Below, piece by piece: positions 18,016-26,630 of a DNA stretch of 56,382 nt (positions are counted from its first letter, which is position 1; the number at the start of each line of letters is the position of its first letter). This DNA is from Beijerinckiaceae bacterium (lineage in GTDB: Bacteria > Pseudomonadota > Alphaproteobacteria > Rhizobiales > Beijerinckiaceae). The DNA lies in the NCBI GenBank assembly GCA_947478455.1, contig CANJWR010000007.1, positions 1-56,382 of the forward strand. The letters run 5' to 3'. A program made the translations under genes and the position numbers. The notes beneath the pieces are model-generated. The model searched no databases. It worked only from the letters and a program-made list of their open reading frames with translations, and was not told the origin of the DNA.

Positions 18016-18918
18016 TCAGGCGCACGCATCCCCCAGAATCCGCTTCGCATCGGCGAACAATTCGTCGACGGGGAACTTGCGTGGGATCACGCCCTGCTCG
18101 AACGCATATTGAATGACAAGCTCAAGCCCGCGTCGGTTCTTCTCGATGCCGTAGGGCAGCATGTCGATCTCGCCTTCCTTCAAGGGCGGCATGGCGTCCC
18201 TGCCCGCGCAGAACATGCGATAGATCTCCCTGACAGCCTCCGGATGCGCCTGCGCCACCGACTTGCGCATGACCAGCATATGGTTGATCGGCGGGGCCTT
18301 GTTTTCGGCGTACCAGTCTTTGGCGGCCTGCGCGGGGTTCGGCACGATGGTGCTGAGGCGCGGATCGCTCATCAGGGTCGAGGCCAGCGCGATCGGAATG
18401 CCTGCATCCAGTTCGCCCGCCACCAGCATGTCGTCGAGCTTGCGGCCCGGCGGCGGCAGGATGCAGTTCGGCGGATCGCGATATTCGGCCAAATGCGATT
18501 CATCGAAGGTCATGAAGGTGATCTTGGTCGGGTCAACCCCGAACTGGTGCTGCAGGATGCTCCGCACCCACACGCCCGTCGTCTGCGAATAGGTTCGCAC
18601 CCCGACCGTCCGCCCTTCCAGATCCTTTGGCGACGTAGGCCCCTTCGACACCGGATAGCCGAGACTGCCGTGATGGAACCGCGCGCTGACCACGAAGGGC
18701 AGAAGCATCAATTGCTTGCCGTAGGTCAGCGCCTGCAGGAACGTCACAATGGCGAGTTCCCCCACATCGAACGCCAGATCGCGCACGAAAGGCTTGAACG
18801 CCTCGTGCGGCACCGGCACGTCGGCGAAATCGAACACGATCTGCGACGACGTGATCTCGCCGCGCTTCAGCGGTATGGCCTGCGGGTGATTGCCCATGAG
18901 GGTGTTGAGATGAAGCAT
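18016..18918 (-). CDS. 4,5-dihydroxyphthalate decarboxylase-like/ABC binding-protein-like protein, paralogue A
   Basis: The 300-aa product starts at ATG 18918, 5 nt after GGGAGG. It has the periplasmic-binding-protein type II fold shared by NMT1/TauA receptors and by 4,5-dihydroxyphthalate decarboxylase (Pht5): FKPFVRDLAFDVGELAIVTF at about 58-77, GRTVGVRTYSQTTGVWVRSI near 116 and NHMLVMRKSVAQAHPEAVRE near 213. There is no clear signal peptide (MLHLNTLMGNHPQAIPLKRG), which favours a cytoplasmic enzyme over a receptor. A related protein is encoded at 30520-31455. The head-to-head dehydrogenase at 19028 may share regulation and substrate. Confidence 0.72.
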   Translation of the reverse strand: MLHLNTLMGNHPQAIPLKRGEITSSQIVFDFADVPVPHEAFKPFVRDLAFDVGELAIVTFLQALTYGKQLMLLPFVVSARFHHGSLGYPVSKGPTSPKDLEGRTVGVRTYSQTTGVWVRSILQHQFGVDPTKITFMTFDESHLAEYRDPPNCILPPPGRKLDDMLVAGELDAGIPIALASTLMSDPRLSTIVPNPAQAAKDWYAENKAPPINHMLVMRKSVAQAHPEAVREIYRMFCAGRDAMPPLKEGEIDMLPYGIEKNRRGLELVIQYAFEQGVIPRKFPVDELFADAKRILGDACA

Positions 18919-19027
18919 GGAACCTCCCGAACCGGCAAAACCGCGCGGCTTGCGCAGTGCTGCTCTTTGTGACAAGCGGGAACCTGCCTTGCAAGAGGTC
19001 CGCGCAAAGCTGTCGAAAGGTTTTCAC

Positions 19028-19897
19028 ATGGCCAATGTCGCATTTCTGGGTCTGGGCGTGATGGGCTACCCGATGGCCGGACACCTGAAGAACAAGGGCC
19101 ATCATCATGTCACGGTTTACAACCGCACTGCCGCCAAGGCGCTGAAATGGGTGAGCCAGCATGGCGGCAAGTCTTTCGCCACGCCGCGCGAGGCCGCACA
19201 GGATCAGGACATGGTGTTCTGTTGTGTCGGCAATGACGACGATCTGCGCTCGGTGACGTTAGGCCCCGACGGCGCGTTTGCGGGCATGAAGAAAGGCGCA
19301 ATCTTCATCGACCACACCACCGCCTCTGCCGATGTGGCGCGCGAGCTTCACGCGAAAGCGAAGGAACTCGGAATCGGCTTCATCGACGCGCCGGTTTCGG
19401 GCGGTCAGGCGGGCGCCGAAAACGGCGTCCTCACCGTCATGTGCGGCGGCGACGCCGATGTTTATGCGAAGGCCGAACCAGCCATCATGGCCTTCGCGCG
19501 CGCCAGCCGCCTGATGGGCGCGTCGGGCGCTGGCCAGCTCACCAAGATGGTCAACCAGATCTGCATCGCAGGCCTCGTGCAGGGGCTCTCGGAAGCCGTG
19601 CATTTCGCCATGCAGGCGGGCCTCGACGCCGAAGCCGTGATCGAGGTGATCTCGAAAGGCGCAGCGCAGTCCTGGCAGATGGAAAACCGCTACAAGACCA
19701 TGATCGCCGGAAAATTCGATTTCGGCTTCGCTGTGGACTGGATGCGCAAGGATCTGGCGATCTGCCTGAACGAGGCCCGCCGCAATGGCGCGAACCTGCC
19801 CGCCACGGCACTGGTCGATCAATTCTATTCCGAAGTACAGAAAATGGGCGGCAACCGCTGGGATACGTCCGCCCTTATCGCGCGCCTGCAGAAATGA
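19028..19897 (+). CDS. 3-hydroxyisobutyrate dehydrogenase-family oxidoreductase
   Basis: Beta-hydroxyacid dehydrogenases oxidise 3-hydroxyacids or reduce semialdehydes with NAD(P). The 289-aa product from ATG 19028 (GAAAGG upstream) has the Rossmann motif FLGLGVMGYPMAGHL at residues 5-19. The substrate loop is IDAPVSGGQAGAENGVLTVM near 119, and the catalytic Lys is in GAGQLTKMVNQ near 168. The all-alpha C-terminal domain is complete. The frame continues upstream to 18917, but those residues lack the fold. Substrate is not determinable; tartronate semialdehyde, 3-hydroxyisobutyrate and succinic semialdehyde reductases share these motifs. Confidence 0.85.
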   Translation: MANVAFLGLGVMGYPMAGHLKNKGHHHVTVYNRTAAKALKWVSQHGGKSFATPREAAQDQDMVFCCVGNDDDLRSVTLGPDGAFAGMKKGAIFIDHTTASADVARELHAKAKELGIGFIDAPVSGGQAGAENGVLTVMCGGDADVYAKAEPAIMAFARASRLMGASGAGQLTKMVNQICIAGLVQGLSEAVHFAMQAGLDAEAVIEVISKGAAQSWQMENRYKTMIAGKFDFGFAVDWMRKDLAICLNEARRNGANLPATALVDQFYSEVQKMGGNRWDTSALIARLQK

Positions 19898-19909
19898 TCG
19901 TTGAGAAGA

Positions 19910-19934
19910 AACGGGCGTCGACGCGCCCGTTTTT
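19910..19934 (+). terminator. Terminator after the 3-HIBADH-like gene
   Basis: AACGGGCG-TCGACG-CGCCCGTT followed by TTTT, 12 nt after the stop. The convergent Gln-rich gene ends 3 nt beyond it, so it may work for both. Confidence 0.82.
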
Positions 19935-19937
19935 CAT

Positions 19938-20441
19938 TCAACGCAAACATTGCGGCTGGCCGAAAGCCCCGCAGGCTCTTTGCGGCTGTTGCTGCCGCTG
20001 AATGATCAGCTGCTGTTGCTGAAGCGCCCGCGCGCGCTCGTTCTGCTGTTGTTGCAATTGAAGCTGACGCGTGCGGTTCGCCTGCTCGTCGTCCATTTGT
20101 TGCCGCTGCAGCCGCTGCTGGCGTTCGCTGTCGAGTTGCTGACGAAGCGTATTCGGCTGCAAACGGCGCGCACTCTCGCGTTCGTTCTGCAATTGTTGCT
20201 GCTGCAACTGAATGCGCGCGCGTTCACGCTGTTTGAGTTGCAGCAATTCATTCTGGCGCTGACGGCGCGCCGCAACGCTGTCGTCGCCGATGATTGGCGA
20301 GAGCCTGGACCCGGATGCGGCCTGCGCGAACGCCTGCGGAGTTGCGAACGGAATCGCGACAAGCAGCGCGCCCGAAATGACCGCAACGCCCGTCAGCGAA
20401 CGCCGAAACGAATTCAAAAGCCGGATGAACTCGGCAAACAT
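19938..20441 (-). CDS. Gln-rich secreted coiled-coil protein
   Basis: The 167-aa product starts at ATG 20441 with GGAG 9 nt upstream. Residues about 15-42 are a signal peptide (RSLTGVAVISGALLVAIPFA, cleaved near AFAQA). From about residue 60 the chain is dominated by Gln and Arg with heptad-like repeats (QRQNELLQLKQRERARIQL, QQQQNERARALQQQQ), predicting a long charged coiled coil, and it ends QRACGAFGQPQCLR with two cysteines. Low complexity makes homology uncertain. It is probably a periplasmic or surface protein of unknown role. Confidence 0.62.
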   Translation of the reverse strand: MFAEFIRLLNSFRRSLTGVAVISGALLVAIPFATPQAFAQAASGSRLSPIIGDDSVAARRQRQNELLQLKQRERARIQLQQQQLQNERESARRLQPNTLRQQLDSERQQRLQRQQMDDEQANRTRQLQLQQQQNERARALQQQQLIIQRQQQPQRACGAFGQPQCLR

Positions 20442-20535
20442 GTCGGCTCCATTTCTTACAACAGGCATTCTAAGACCGGACGGCTTTCGCGAGGCTGATC
20501 CAGCATCACATCGGCAGATTGGTCCATGAATGCGG

Positions 20536-21204
20536 CTATTCTGGCGACGGCTGCGGGGCTGTGGTCAATCGTCGGGCTTCTTCGCGCACCACGGACAGCA
20601 CATCCGCCTCGAACCATGGATTGCGTTTCAGCCAGCCGGAATTTCGCCACGAGGGATGCGGCAAGGCTATCACAAAAGGCCGCTCTCCGGCGAAATCGCG
20701 CCAGTTGCGCACGAGTTCGCTCAAACCCATGCCTTTTGGAATTGGCCTGCCCAGCCGGGCGAAATGATAGGTCTGCGCATGGGCCCCGATGGCCAGAATG
20801 GTCTCGATCTGCGGTAACGCTGCGAAGATTTTATCGTGCCACGTCTCGCGACATTCGCGGCGTGGCGGCAAATCACCCTTGTCGGCTGTATGGCCCGGAA
20901 AGCAGAACCCCATCGGCACAATCGCCACACGAGTTCTGTCGTAAAAGGTCTCGCGATCCAACCCCATCCAGTCGCGCAACCGGTCGCCCGACGCATCGTT
21001 GAATGGCAGACCCGAATTGTGAACCCGGATGCCCGGCGCCTGACTGGCGATGAGCAAGCGCGCCGTCGTCGAAACATGCATGACGGGCGCAGGATCATGC
21101 GGCATCGGCGGCCCGAAGCGCGGCGCGTCGCGACAGATACGGCAGGCCTTCACCTCGCCATATAGGCGATTCAGCTCGTCACCTGCAGGCGCGTCAGATG
21201 TCAA
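20536..21204 (-). CDS. Uracil-DNA-glycosylase-family protein
   Basis: UDG-superfamily proteins remove uracil from DNA. The 222-aa product (TTG 21204; longer in-frame starts run back into the upstream gene) begins with a Cys pair (VKACRICRDAPRFGPPMP). The first active-site loop is LIASQAPGIRVHNSGLPFND, followed by VAIVPMGFCFPG. The C-terminal loop FVIALPHPSWRNSGWLKRN matches the UDG H-P-S motif. It differs from the Fe-S families 4 and 5 in motif 1 (APGxRVHxxG rather than APGxxED). The proposed start overlaps the stop of the MBL gene by 11 nt, suggesting translational coupling. Confidence 0.72.
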   Translation of the reverse strand: MTSDAPAGDELNRLYGEVKACRICRDAPRFGPPMPHDPAPVMHVSTTARLLIASQAPGIRVHNSGLPFNDASGDRLRDWMGLDRETFYDRTRVAIVPMGFCFPGHTADKGDLPPRRECRETWHDKIFAALPQIETILAIGAHAQTYHFARLGRPIPKGMGLSELVRNWRDFAGERPFVIALPHPSWRNSGWLKRNPWFEADVLSVVREEARRLTTAPQPSPE

Positions 21205-21937
21205 AAGTCTTGCCGTCTGAGGCGATTTCAACGCCGGCCTGCTCCATGACCTGCACAATGCCCAGCGCGCTGCGACCAAGATGGGTCAGCATCTTCCGTT
21301 TTGCCCTGAGACGCGGCAGATTTTGCGACAGTGTCGGCCAATCAATGTGATGCGGCACGCCCGCGGTGGCTGCGTAACATTCGATCATCAGGAAATCTGC
21401 GCCGTCGGCTACTTCGAAAAGCGCATCCGTCCAGCCCGTGTCGCCCGAATAGGCGAATACACGCTCGCCGTCGCCCACGCGGATGCCGGTGGCGGGCGCG
21501 CCGGAAGGATGAATGACCTCGACGGTGCGCACATTAAATCCCGATATATTTTCCGGAATGCCCGGAGTGATCTCGATGACCGAAAGCGGAAAACGCCATT
21601 TGTTACGCGTCATACCGGGGAACATCGCCTCACAAAGCGCATTAAGCCGCGCTTTCAGCCCGGGTGGTCCGGCGATTTCCAGCGGAGCGGTGCGGCGCGC
21701 GACAAATTCCGATTGCAGCAGCAGAAACGGCAGCCCGCCGAAATGATCGCCATGCAGATGTGACAGCACGATGCCGTCGATGTCGCGCGTATCGAAGTCG
21801 AGCCTGCTCCACGCCACCATGGCGGACGCGCCGAAATCGACCACAAGCGTCTTCTCGCCTGAATCAAGTCGGAAACAGGTGTTGCTGCGGCCTCCCGAGC
21901 CGAAGGCGTCGCCGCAACCAACAATCGTCAGCTTCAT
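21194..21937 (-). CDS. MBL-fold metallo-hydrolase (RNase Z-like)
   Basis: The 247-aa product has a metallo-beta-lactamase fold close to the RNase Z/ElaC and arylsulfatase-type group: KLTIVGCGDAFGSGGRSNTC at the start, the HxHxDH metal motif as LSHLHGDHFGGLPF near residue 59, and FAYSGDTGWTDALFEVADG near 165 with the bridging Asp. It lacks the exosite arm expected of a true tRNA 3' endonuclease, so it is more likely a small-molecule hydrolase. The coupled UDG-like gene follows. Confidence 0.8.
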   Translation of the reverse strand: MKLTIVGCGDAFGSGGRSNTCFRLDSGEKTLVVDFGASAMVAWSRLDFDTRDIDGIVLSHLHGDHFGGLPFLLLQSEFVARRTAPLEIAGPPGLKARLNALCEAMFPGMTRNKWRFPLSVIEITPGIPENISGFNVRTVEVIHPSGAPATGIRVGDGERVFAYSGDTGWTDALFEVADGADFLMIECYAATAGVPHHIDWPTLSQNLPRLRAKRKMLTHLGRSALGIVQVMEQAGVEIASDGKTFDI

Positions 21938-21978
21938 GAAATCTCCGAAAATCCGAATGTCGTTTCAGCCTTCATCTT

Positions 21979-22590
21979 TCAGGCCGTCGCGCTGGGGCGC
22001 TCGCTCAGAGCGGCATGCCAGCGTTTGAGATGAACCAGTTCGTCCGGGATGCGGATACGCGGAATCCGCATGAAGTCCAGCGCGCACAGCCCGGTTATGT
22101 CGGCAATTGAAAACGCATCGCCTGCCGCAAATTCGCGGTCGGCCAGATCTCGATCAAGACGCGGAAGCACGTCCAGAACCCGCTGGCGCATCTTGGCGGC
22201 ATGGTCGGCCAGTTGCGGCGATTCCAGAACCGCCCAGGCAGGATGACCGTTTCGGACCGTCTCCATAATGGGAAAAAACAGTTCCAGTTCGAGCCGCCTC
22301 TGCCACATCTCCACCTGCGCCCTGCCGAGCGCCCCGCGCCCGAACAGGGCCGGCTCGGGCTGAATTTCCTCGAAATAACGGCAGATCGCGACCGATTCCG
22401 ACAGAATGGTCCCGTCGTCCAGCGCCAGAACGGGCACTTTCTGGTCGGGGTTCAGGCTTGTGAAGTCCTCGCTTCTCTGCTCGAGCTTCATCAGGTCGAC
22501 CGGCTCCAGCGGAACCGAAATGCCCTTTTCGGCGAGAAAAATCCGCACCCGGCGCGCATTCGGGGCCAGTTTCGTATCGAAAAGCTTCAT
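21979..22590 (-). CDS. Glutathione S-transferase family protein
   Basis: The 203-aa product has an N-terminal thioredoxin-like domain (MKLFDTKLAPNARRVRIFLA; SLNPDQKVPVLALDDGTILS with the cis-Pro; SESVAICRYFEE with the Glu-Ser glutathione site). A helical C-terminal domain contains FAAGDAFSIADITGLCALDF with the N-capping box. This is the beta/theta-like architecture usual in Rhizobiales. The gene stands alone between the MBL gene and a 345-bp gap that contains a minus-strand terminator. Substrate unknown. Confidence 0.88.
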   Translation of the reverse strand: MKLFDTKLAPNARRVRIFLAEKGISVPLEPVDLMKLEQRSEDFTSLNPDQKVPVLALDDGTILSESVAICRYFEEIQPEPALFGRGALGRAQVEMWQRRLELELFFPIMETVRNGHPAWAVLESPQLADHAAKMRQRVLDVLPRLDRDLADREFAAGDAFSIADITGLCALDFMRIPRIRIPDELVHLKRWHAALSERPSATA

Positions 22591-22701
22591 GCGGGGCTCC
22601 GAACAGCCGAAAGAAACGATTCACCAGCCTTTAGCATGTTTTCCATTTCGCACGCCGCCCCTGCTAACGAACCAGTCGAGCCCACTGCCGCAACCCGCCC
22701 A

Positions 22702-22790
22702 AGAAAAAGGCGGAACGCAAGGGTCTGGTGCGTTCCGCCCGGAGAGGAGGGTCGAAGGGTCGTTCGAGAGGGACATTCGCCCATAAGGCT
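22702..22790 (-). ncRNA. Candidate small RNA ending at an orphan terminator
   Basis: On the minus strand, GGCGGAACGCA (22739-22729) pairs perfectly over 11 bp with TGCGTTCCGCC (22719-22709) and is followed by TTTTTCTT (to 22702), a textbook terminator. No minus-strand protein gene precedes it: the neighbour at 22936 is read the other way. Just upstream the RNA would contain ACCCTCCTCTCCGG, an anti-Shine-Dalgarno-like motif of the kind found in several alphaproteobacterial sRNA families. The 5' end is a guess. The rest of the 22591-22935 gap shows no gene. Confidence 0.4.
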
Positions 22791-22935
22791 TGCGCCGGAT
22801 GTGCGCCAGCGCACATGGCGTTCACGTACGAACCGTTCTGCAATTTAGGAACCCCGGCAGCCGGTCGTTAAGGTTTTTGATCCATTCTCCGAAACCGGAA
22901 CAATTGTCGCGTTCGAGTTGCGTTGCGTATCCTGA

Positions 22936-24508
22936 ATGTCTGAAATTACAGCCGAAATGATTGAGCGCGGCCGTGGCGGAGACCCGGAGGTCGCCGCGCG
23001 TCGCCGCCATCTCGCTTCCAAGGTCCGCGAGACCCGCGAGCGCCTGACCTCTTCGGGCTTCGGACACAGCGCATTTTCGCGCGACCTCCTGCGGTCTTTC
23101 GCAAATTCCCGCAAATCCGGAGCGCCCGGCATCGTGGTGCTGGCCCTTACGGTTGCGGGCGTCGCGGCGCTCTGGGCGCCTGTTTCACATATTCTGGTCT
23201 GGGTTTCGCTGGTCGTCACCTCGGTCGCGCTGAGTTACAGCACGGCCGTCAAATATCTTGCAACGGAAGGCCCCGAGACAGACCTTGGCGCCGCGCAGAT
23301 GAAGTTCATCATCATCGAGGCGATTCAGGGATGCGTCTGGGCCTCGATCATCACGCTGCTGATTTCCATCGACCATGAAGCCGCCCGAACATTCGTGCTG
23401 ATCGTCCTGCTGCTTGGTTGCGGCGATGAGCGCCTTGCTGTCGGCCTGTATCCCTCAGGCGGTCTATGCCGGCATCGGGCCGATCACGCTCGGCATCGTG
23501 ATCTTCATGCAGTGGAGCCTGAACCTGCAGACCCTGCCGCTCACCATTATGGCAGTAGGCGCGCAGGTCTATTTCGTGGTTCTTTCCAAGCGACTTTATT
23601 CGACGACGATCTCCTCACTGTCCTTCTCCATGGAAAAGGAATCGCTGATCGCCGAACTGGAAGAAGCCAAGTCCAATTCGGACGAAGCCCGCCGCCGCGC
23701 CGAAGAAGCGAGCCTCGCCAAATCGCGCTTTCTTGCCACAATGAGCCATGAATTGCGCACGCCGCTGAACGCCATTCTAGGCTTCTCGGAAGTGATGAAA
23801 TCCGAATTGTTCGGCCCCCATTCGGTGACGTCCTACAAGGAATATTCCAACGATATCCATTCGAGCGGCCAGCATCTGCTGATGCTGATCAACGAAATTC
23901 TCGATCTCTCCCGCGTCGAGGCGGGCCGCTATGAGTTGAAGGAAGAGTCGGTTTCGCTCGCCAATGTGGTCGAGGACTGCCGCCATCTGCTGGCGATGCG
24001 GGCCAAGAAGCGCGATGTCACAGTGACAGAATCCATCGAGCCGAAATTGCCCCGCGTCTGGGCGGACGAACGCGCCATGCGGCAGATCACCCTCAATCTG
24101 CTGACCAACGCCATCAAGTTCACCCCGCAGGGCGGATCGGTGCGGATCAAGGTCGGCTGGACAGCTTCGGGCGGCCAGTATCTCAGCATCAAGGATACCG
24201 GACCGGGCATTCCGCCGGAGGAAATCCCCATCGTGCTGTCGTCATTCGGTCGCGGCTCCATGGCGCAGAAAAACGCAGATGAAGGCTCGGGGCTCGGCCT
24301 GCCCATCGTGAAAGGCCTGGTTGAGCTTCACGGCGGCAACTTCACACTGAAGTCGCAGGTGCGCGAAGGCACCGAAGTGATCGTGATCCTGCCGCCGGAG
24401 CGCGTCATCGACGCCCTGCCGCAGCTCGATCCCGATGCGCCCGCCGAAAGCACAGCCCAGATGGCCAAATCCTCCACATCACGATGGAGGCGCAAGGCGG
24501 CTGCCTAA
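22936..24508 (+). pseudogene. Membrane sensor histidine kinase, split by a +1 frameshift
   Basis: The locus encodes a two-component sensor kinase of 523 aa once one base is removed. ATG 22936 opens an N-terminal half with three to four hydrophobic segments (residues about 66-165). At 23413-23416 the reading CTTGG should be CTGG; one extra T shifts the frame. The other frame then continues through two more membrane segments and a complete kinase core: H-box FLATMSHELRTPLNAILGFS (His near 270), N-box LNLLTNAIKFTPQGG near 388, DTGPGIPPEE near 420 and GSGLGLPIVKGLVELHGG near 451. No cognate regulator is adjacent. A real mutation uncouples sensing from the kinase; a read error would restore it. 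Confidence 0.85.
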
Positions 24509-24624
24509 GTTTCGCCGCGCCCCTGCATCACTCTTGAGTGAGGCGACTGGACATTCGTGTTGCGCGCAACGACCTTCGTGGGGCGCAAGTCGCGAAACGC
24601 CGATGCGCCAACAGGGATGAATTG

Positions 24625-26151
24625 ATGGCTCGATCCACTTCGCTGACGCGGCTCGTCCTTCTGGGCGCAGCGCTCGGCCTGCTCGCATCGCCGCTCGCGG
24701 CCCAGCAACGTGGCGGACGCAGCGGTGAGGCCCCGGCCAGCCCGCAAGCGGAAGCGCCCGCCAGCCAGCCGCGCCCCTACCCGGCCAATCAGACCACGTC
24801 GCACAAGATCGACATGGGCGGACGCACGCTCGACTTCACCGCCACAGCGGGCAGCATTCGCTTGTCGAACGCCCAGACCGGCGCACCGACCGTGGATATC
24901 GCCTACATTTCCTACCAGAAGCCGGACGCCGATCCGAAAACCCGGCCTGTAACCTTCCTTTTCAACGGCGGCCCCGGCTATGCGTCGGGATGGCTCAATC
25001 TCGGCGGAATCGGCCCCTGGAGGCTTCCCATGTCGGGAGACGCCACCTCGCCGTCGGCTCAGCCCGTCGTGGTCGACAATCCCGACACGTGGCTTGAGTT
25101 CACCGATCTGGTCTTCATCGATCCGCCCGGCACCGGCTATGGACGCATTCTTGGCAATGATGACGTACGCAAGCGTCTGTGGAGCGTTCAGGGCGATCTC
25201 GATGTACTCGCCACCACCATCCGCCGCTGGGTGGAAGGCAACAACCGCAGCCTGTCGCCAAAATTCGTCGGCGGCGAAAGCTACGGCGGTTTCCGCACCC
25301 CCAAGATCACGCACATGCTGCAGACCGATCAGGGCGTCGGTGTGGACGGCATGATCATGTTGTCGCCGGTGCTGGATTTCGGACGCTTCAACCTGCAGAC
25401 AGGTCTGTGGGATCTCGTAGCGCGGCTGCCGGCCTATGCGGCCACCGCCCGCGAAGCCAAAGGGCCGATCACGCGCGCAGACATTCTCGATGTCGAGCAA
25501 TATGCGCAGGGCGAATTCCTTGCCGACCTGATGAAGGGCCCGAAGGACGAAGCCGCCGTTGCGCGCCTCACGTCGAAATTCGCCGACCTCACCGGAATCG
25601 ATCCCGCCATTGTGAAACGGCTCGGCGGTCGCATGTCGTCGGACGTGTTCGCCCGCGAAGTGAACGGCGCGTCGGGTCGCGTTTCGAGCCTCTATGACGG
25701 ACGCGAAACCGGATACGATCCCTACCCCAATTCGATGCGTACGAATAACGATGACCAGATGCGGCTTGGCCTTCATGCGCCCATCACGCAGGCCATGGTC
25801 GATCTTTATCGCAATCGCCTGAACTGGGTCGTGGAGAATGGCCGCTACCAGTTCCAGAACGAACAGGCGGGCAGGCAATGGGACTGGGGCGGTCGTTCAG
25901 CCGAAGCGGTGCGCGATCTGCGCATGGCTCTGGCGCTCGATCCGCGCATGCGAGTTCTGGTCGGGCACGGGCTGACCGATCTCGTCACACCCTATTTCGA
26001 AAGCAAGATGGTCCTCGACCAGATTCCCGCTTTTGGCCCTGCCGACCGGCTCAAACTGCAGGTCTATCCGGGCGGCCACATGTTTTATAACCGCGACGCC
26101 TCGCGCAAACAGTTCCGCGACGATGTACGGGCTCTGATCGAACGGAAATAG
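24625..26151 (+). CDS. Secreted S10-family serine carboxypeptidase
   Basis: S10 enzymes remove C-terminal residues from peptides. The 508-aa product from ATG 24625 has a signal peptide (MARSTSLTRLVLLGAALGLL, cleaved near PLAAQQ) and a short Pro/Ala/Gln linker. The alpha/beta-hydrolase core shows FLFNGGPGYASGW (oxyanion hole) near 114 and FVGGESYGGFRTPK with the nucleophilic Ser near 217. The Asp is in GHGLTDLVTPYFE near 450 and the His in VYPGGHMFYNRD near 484, giving a complete triad. It belongs to the bacterial branch of about 500 aa. Confidence 0.9.
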   Translation: MARSTSLTRLVLLGAALGLLASPLAAQQRGGRSGEAPASPQAEAPASQPRPYPANQTTSHKIDMGGRTLDFTATAGSIRLSNAQTGAPTVDIAYISYQKPDADPKTRPVTFLFNGGPGYASGWLNLGGIGPWRLPMSGDATSPSAQPVVVDNPDTWLEFTDLVFIDPPGTGYGRILGNDDVRKRLWSVQGDLDVLATTIRRWVEGNNRSLSPKFVGGESYGGFRTPKITHMLQTDQGVGVDGMIMLSPVLDFGRFNLQTGLWDLVARLPAYAATAREAKGPITRADILDVEQYAQGEFLADLMKGPKDEAAVARLTSKFADLTGIDPAIVKRLGGRMSSDVFAREVNGASGRVSSLYDGRETGYDPYPNSMRTNNDDQMRLGLHAPITQAMVDLYRNRLNWVVENGRYQFQNEQAGRQWDWGGRSAEAVRDLRMALALDPRMRVLVGHGLTDLVTPYFESKMVLDQIPAFGPADRLKLQVYPGGHMFYNRDASRKQFRDDVRALIERK

Positions 26152-26231
26152 GGTTCACGCGATTGTGACTCCGGCCTTTGGCACGACTGGCCCGCCTGCT
26201 GCGTATCTGATTGTGTAACAAGGAGTCGCAC

Positions 26232-26630
26232 ATGCAGTCGGAGTTCAGGTCCAGCGCGGTTATCGCATGCGCAGCGATGGTGTTGGCGCTCGGCGCGCTG
26301 CCCGCGAAGGCTGATCTGCCCGGCGACGAGATCAAGAAGCTCGTGTCCGGCAAGCGCGTGTTTCTGTCGGTGCCGCTCGGCGGCGAGTTTCCGCTGCGCT
26401 ACAACCCCAATGGCGTCGTGGCTGGCAGCGGCGACGGTGTCGGACTGGGTAAATTCATGCAACCCACCGATGCGGGCCGCTGGTGGGTGGCCGACAACAA
26501 GCTCTGCCAGCAATGGAAGAGCTGGTACGACGGCAAGACGTTCTGCTTCACCATCACCAAGACCGGCCCGAACACCATCGCGTGGAAACGCGACGACGGC
26601 TATGCGGGCACGGCGCGGATCACGAATTAA
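26232..26630 (+). CDS. Small periplasmic protein of unknown function
   Basis: The 132-aa protein starts at ATG 26232, 7 nt after AAGGAGTC. A signal peptide covers residues 1-28 (SAVIACAAMVLALGALPAKA). The mature domain (LPGDEIKKLVSGKRVFLSVP, RWWVADNKLCQQWKSWYDGK, FCFTITKTGPNTIAWKRDDG) resembles the small domains of Rhizobiales secreted proteins in which a Trp-rich core and two Cys (NKLCQQW, KTFCFTI) form one fold. No catalytic residues are evident. It ends 4 nt into the convergent cobT gene. Confidence 0.7.
   Translation: MQSEFRSSAVIACAAMVLALGALPAKADLPGDEIKKLVSGKRVFLSVPLGGEFPLRYNPNGVVAGSGDGVGLGKFMQPTDAGRWWVADNKLCQQWKSWYDGKTFCFTITKTGPNTIAWKRDDGYAGTARITN

Noticed and set aside
24505-25878. Minus-strand frame of 457 codons opposite the carboxypeptidase
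   Set aside because: The plus-strand S10 peptidase has all catalytic motifs; the antisense frame has none.
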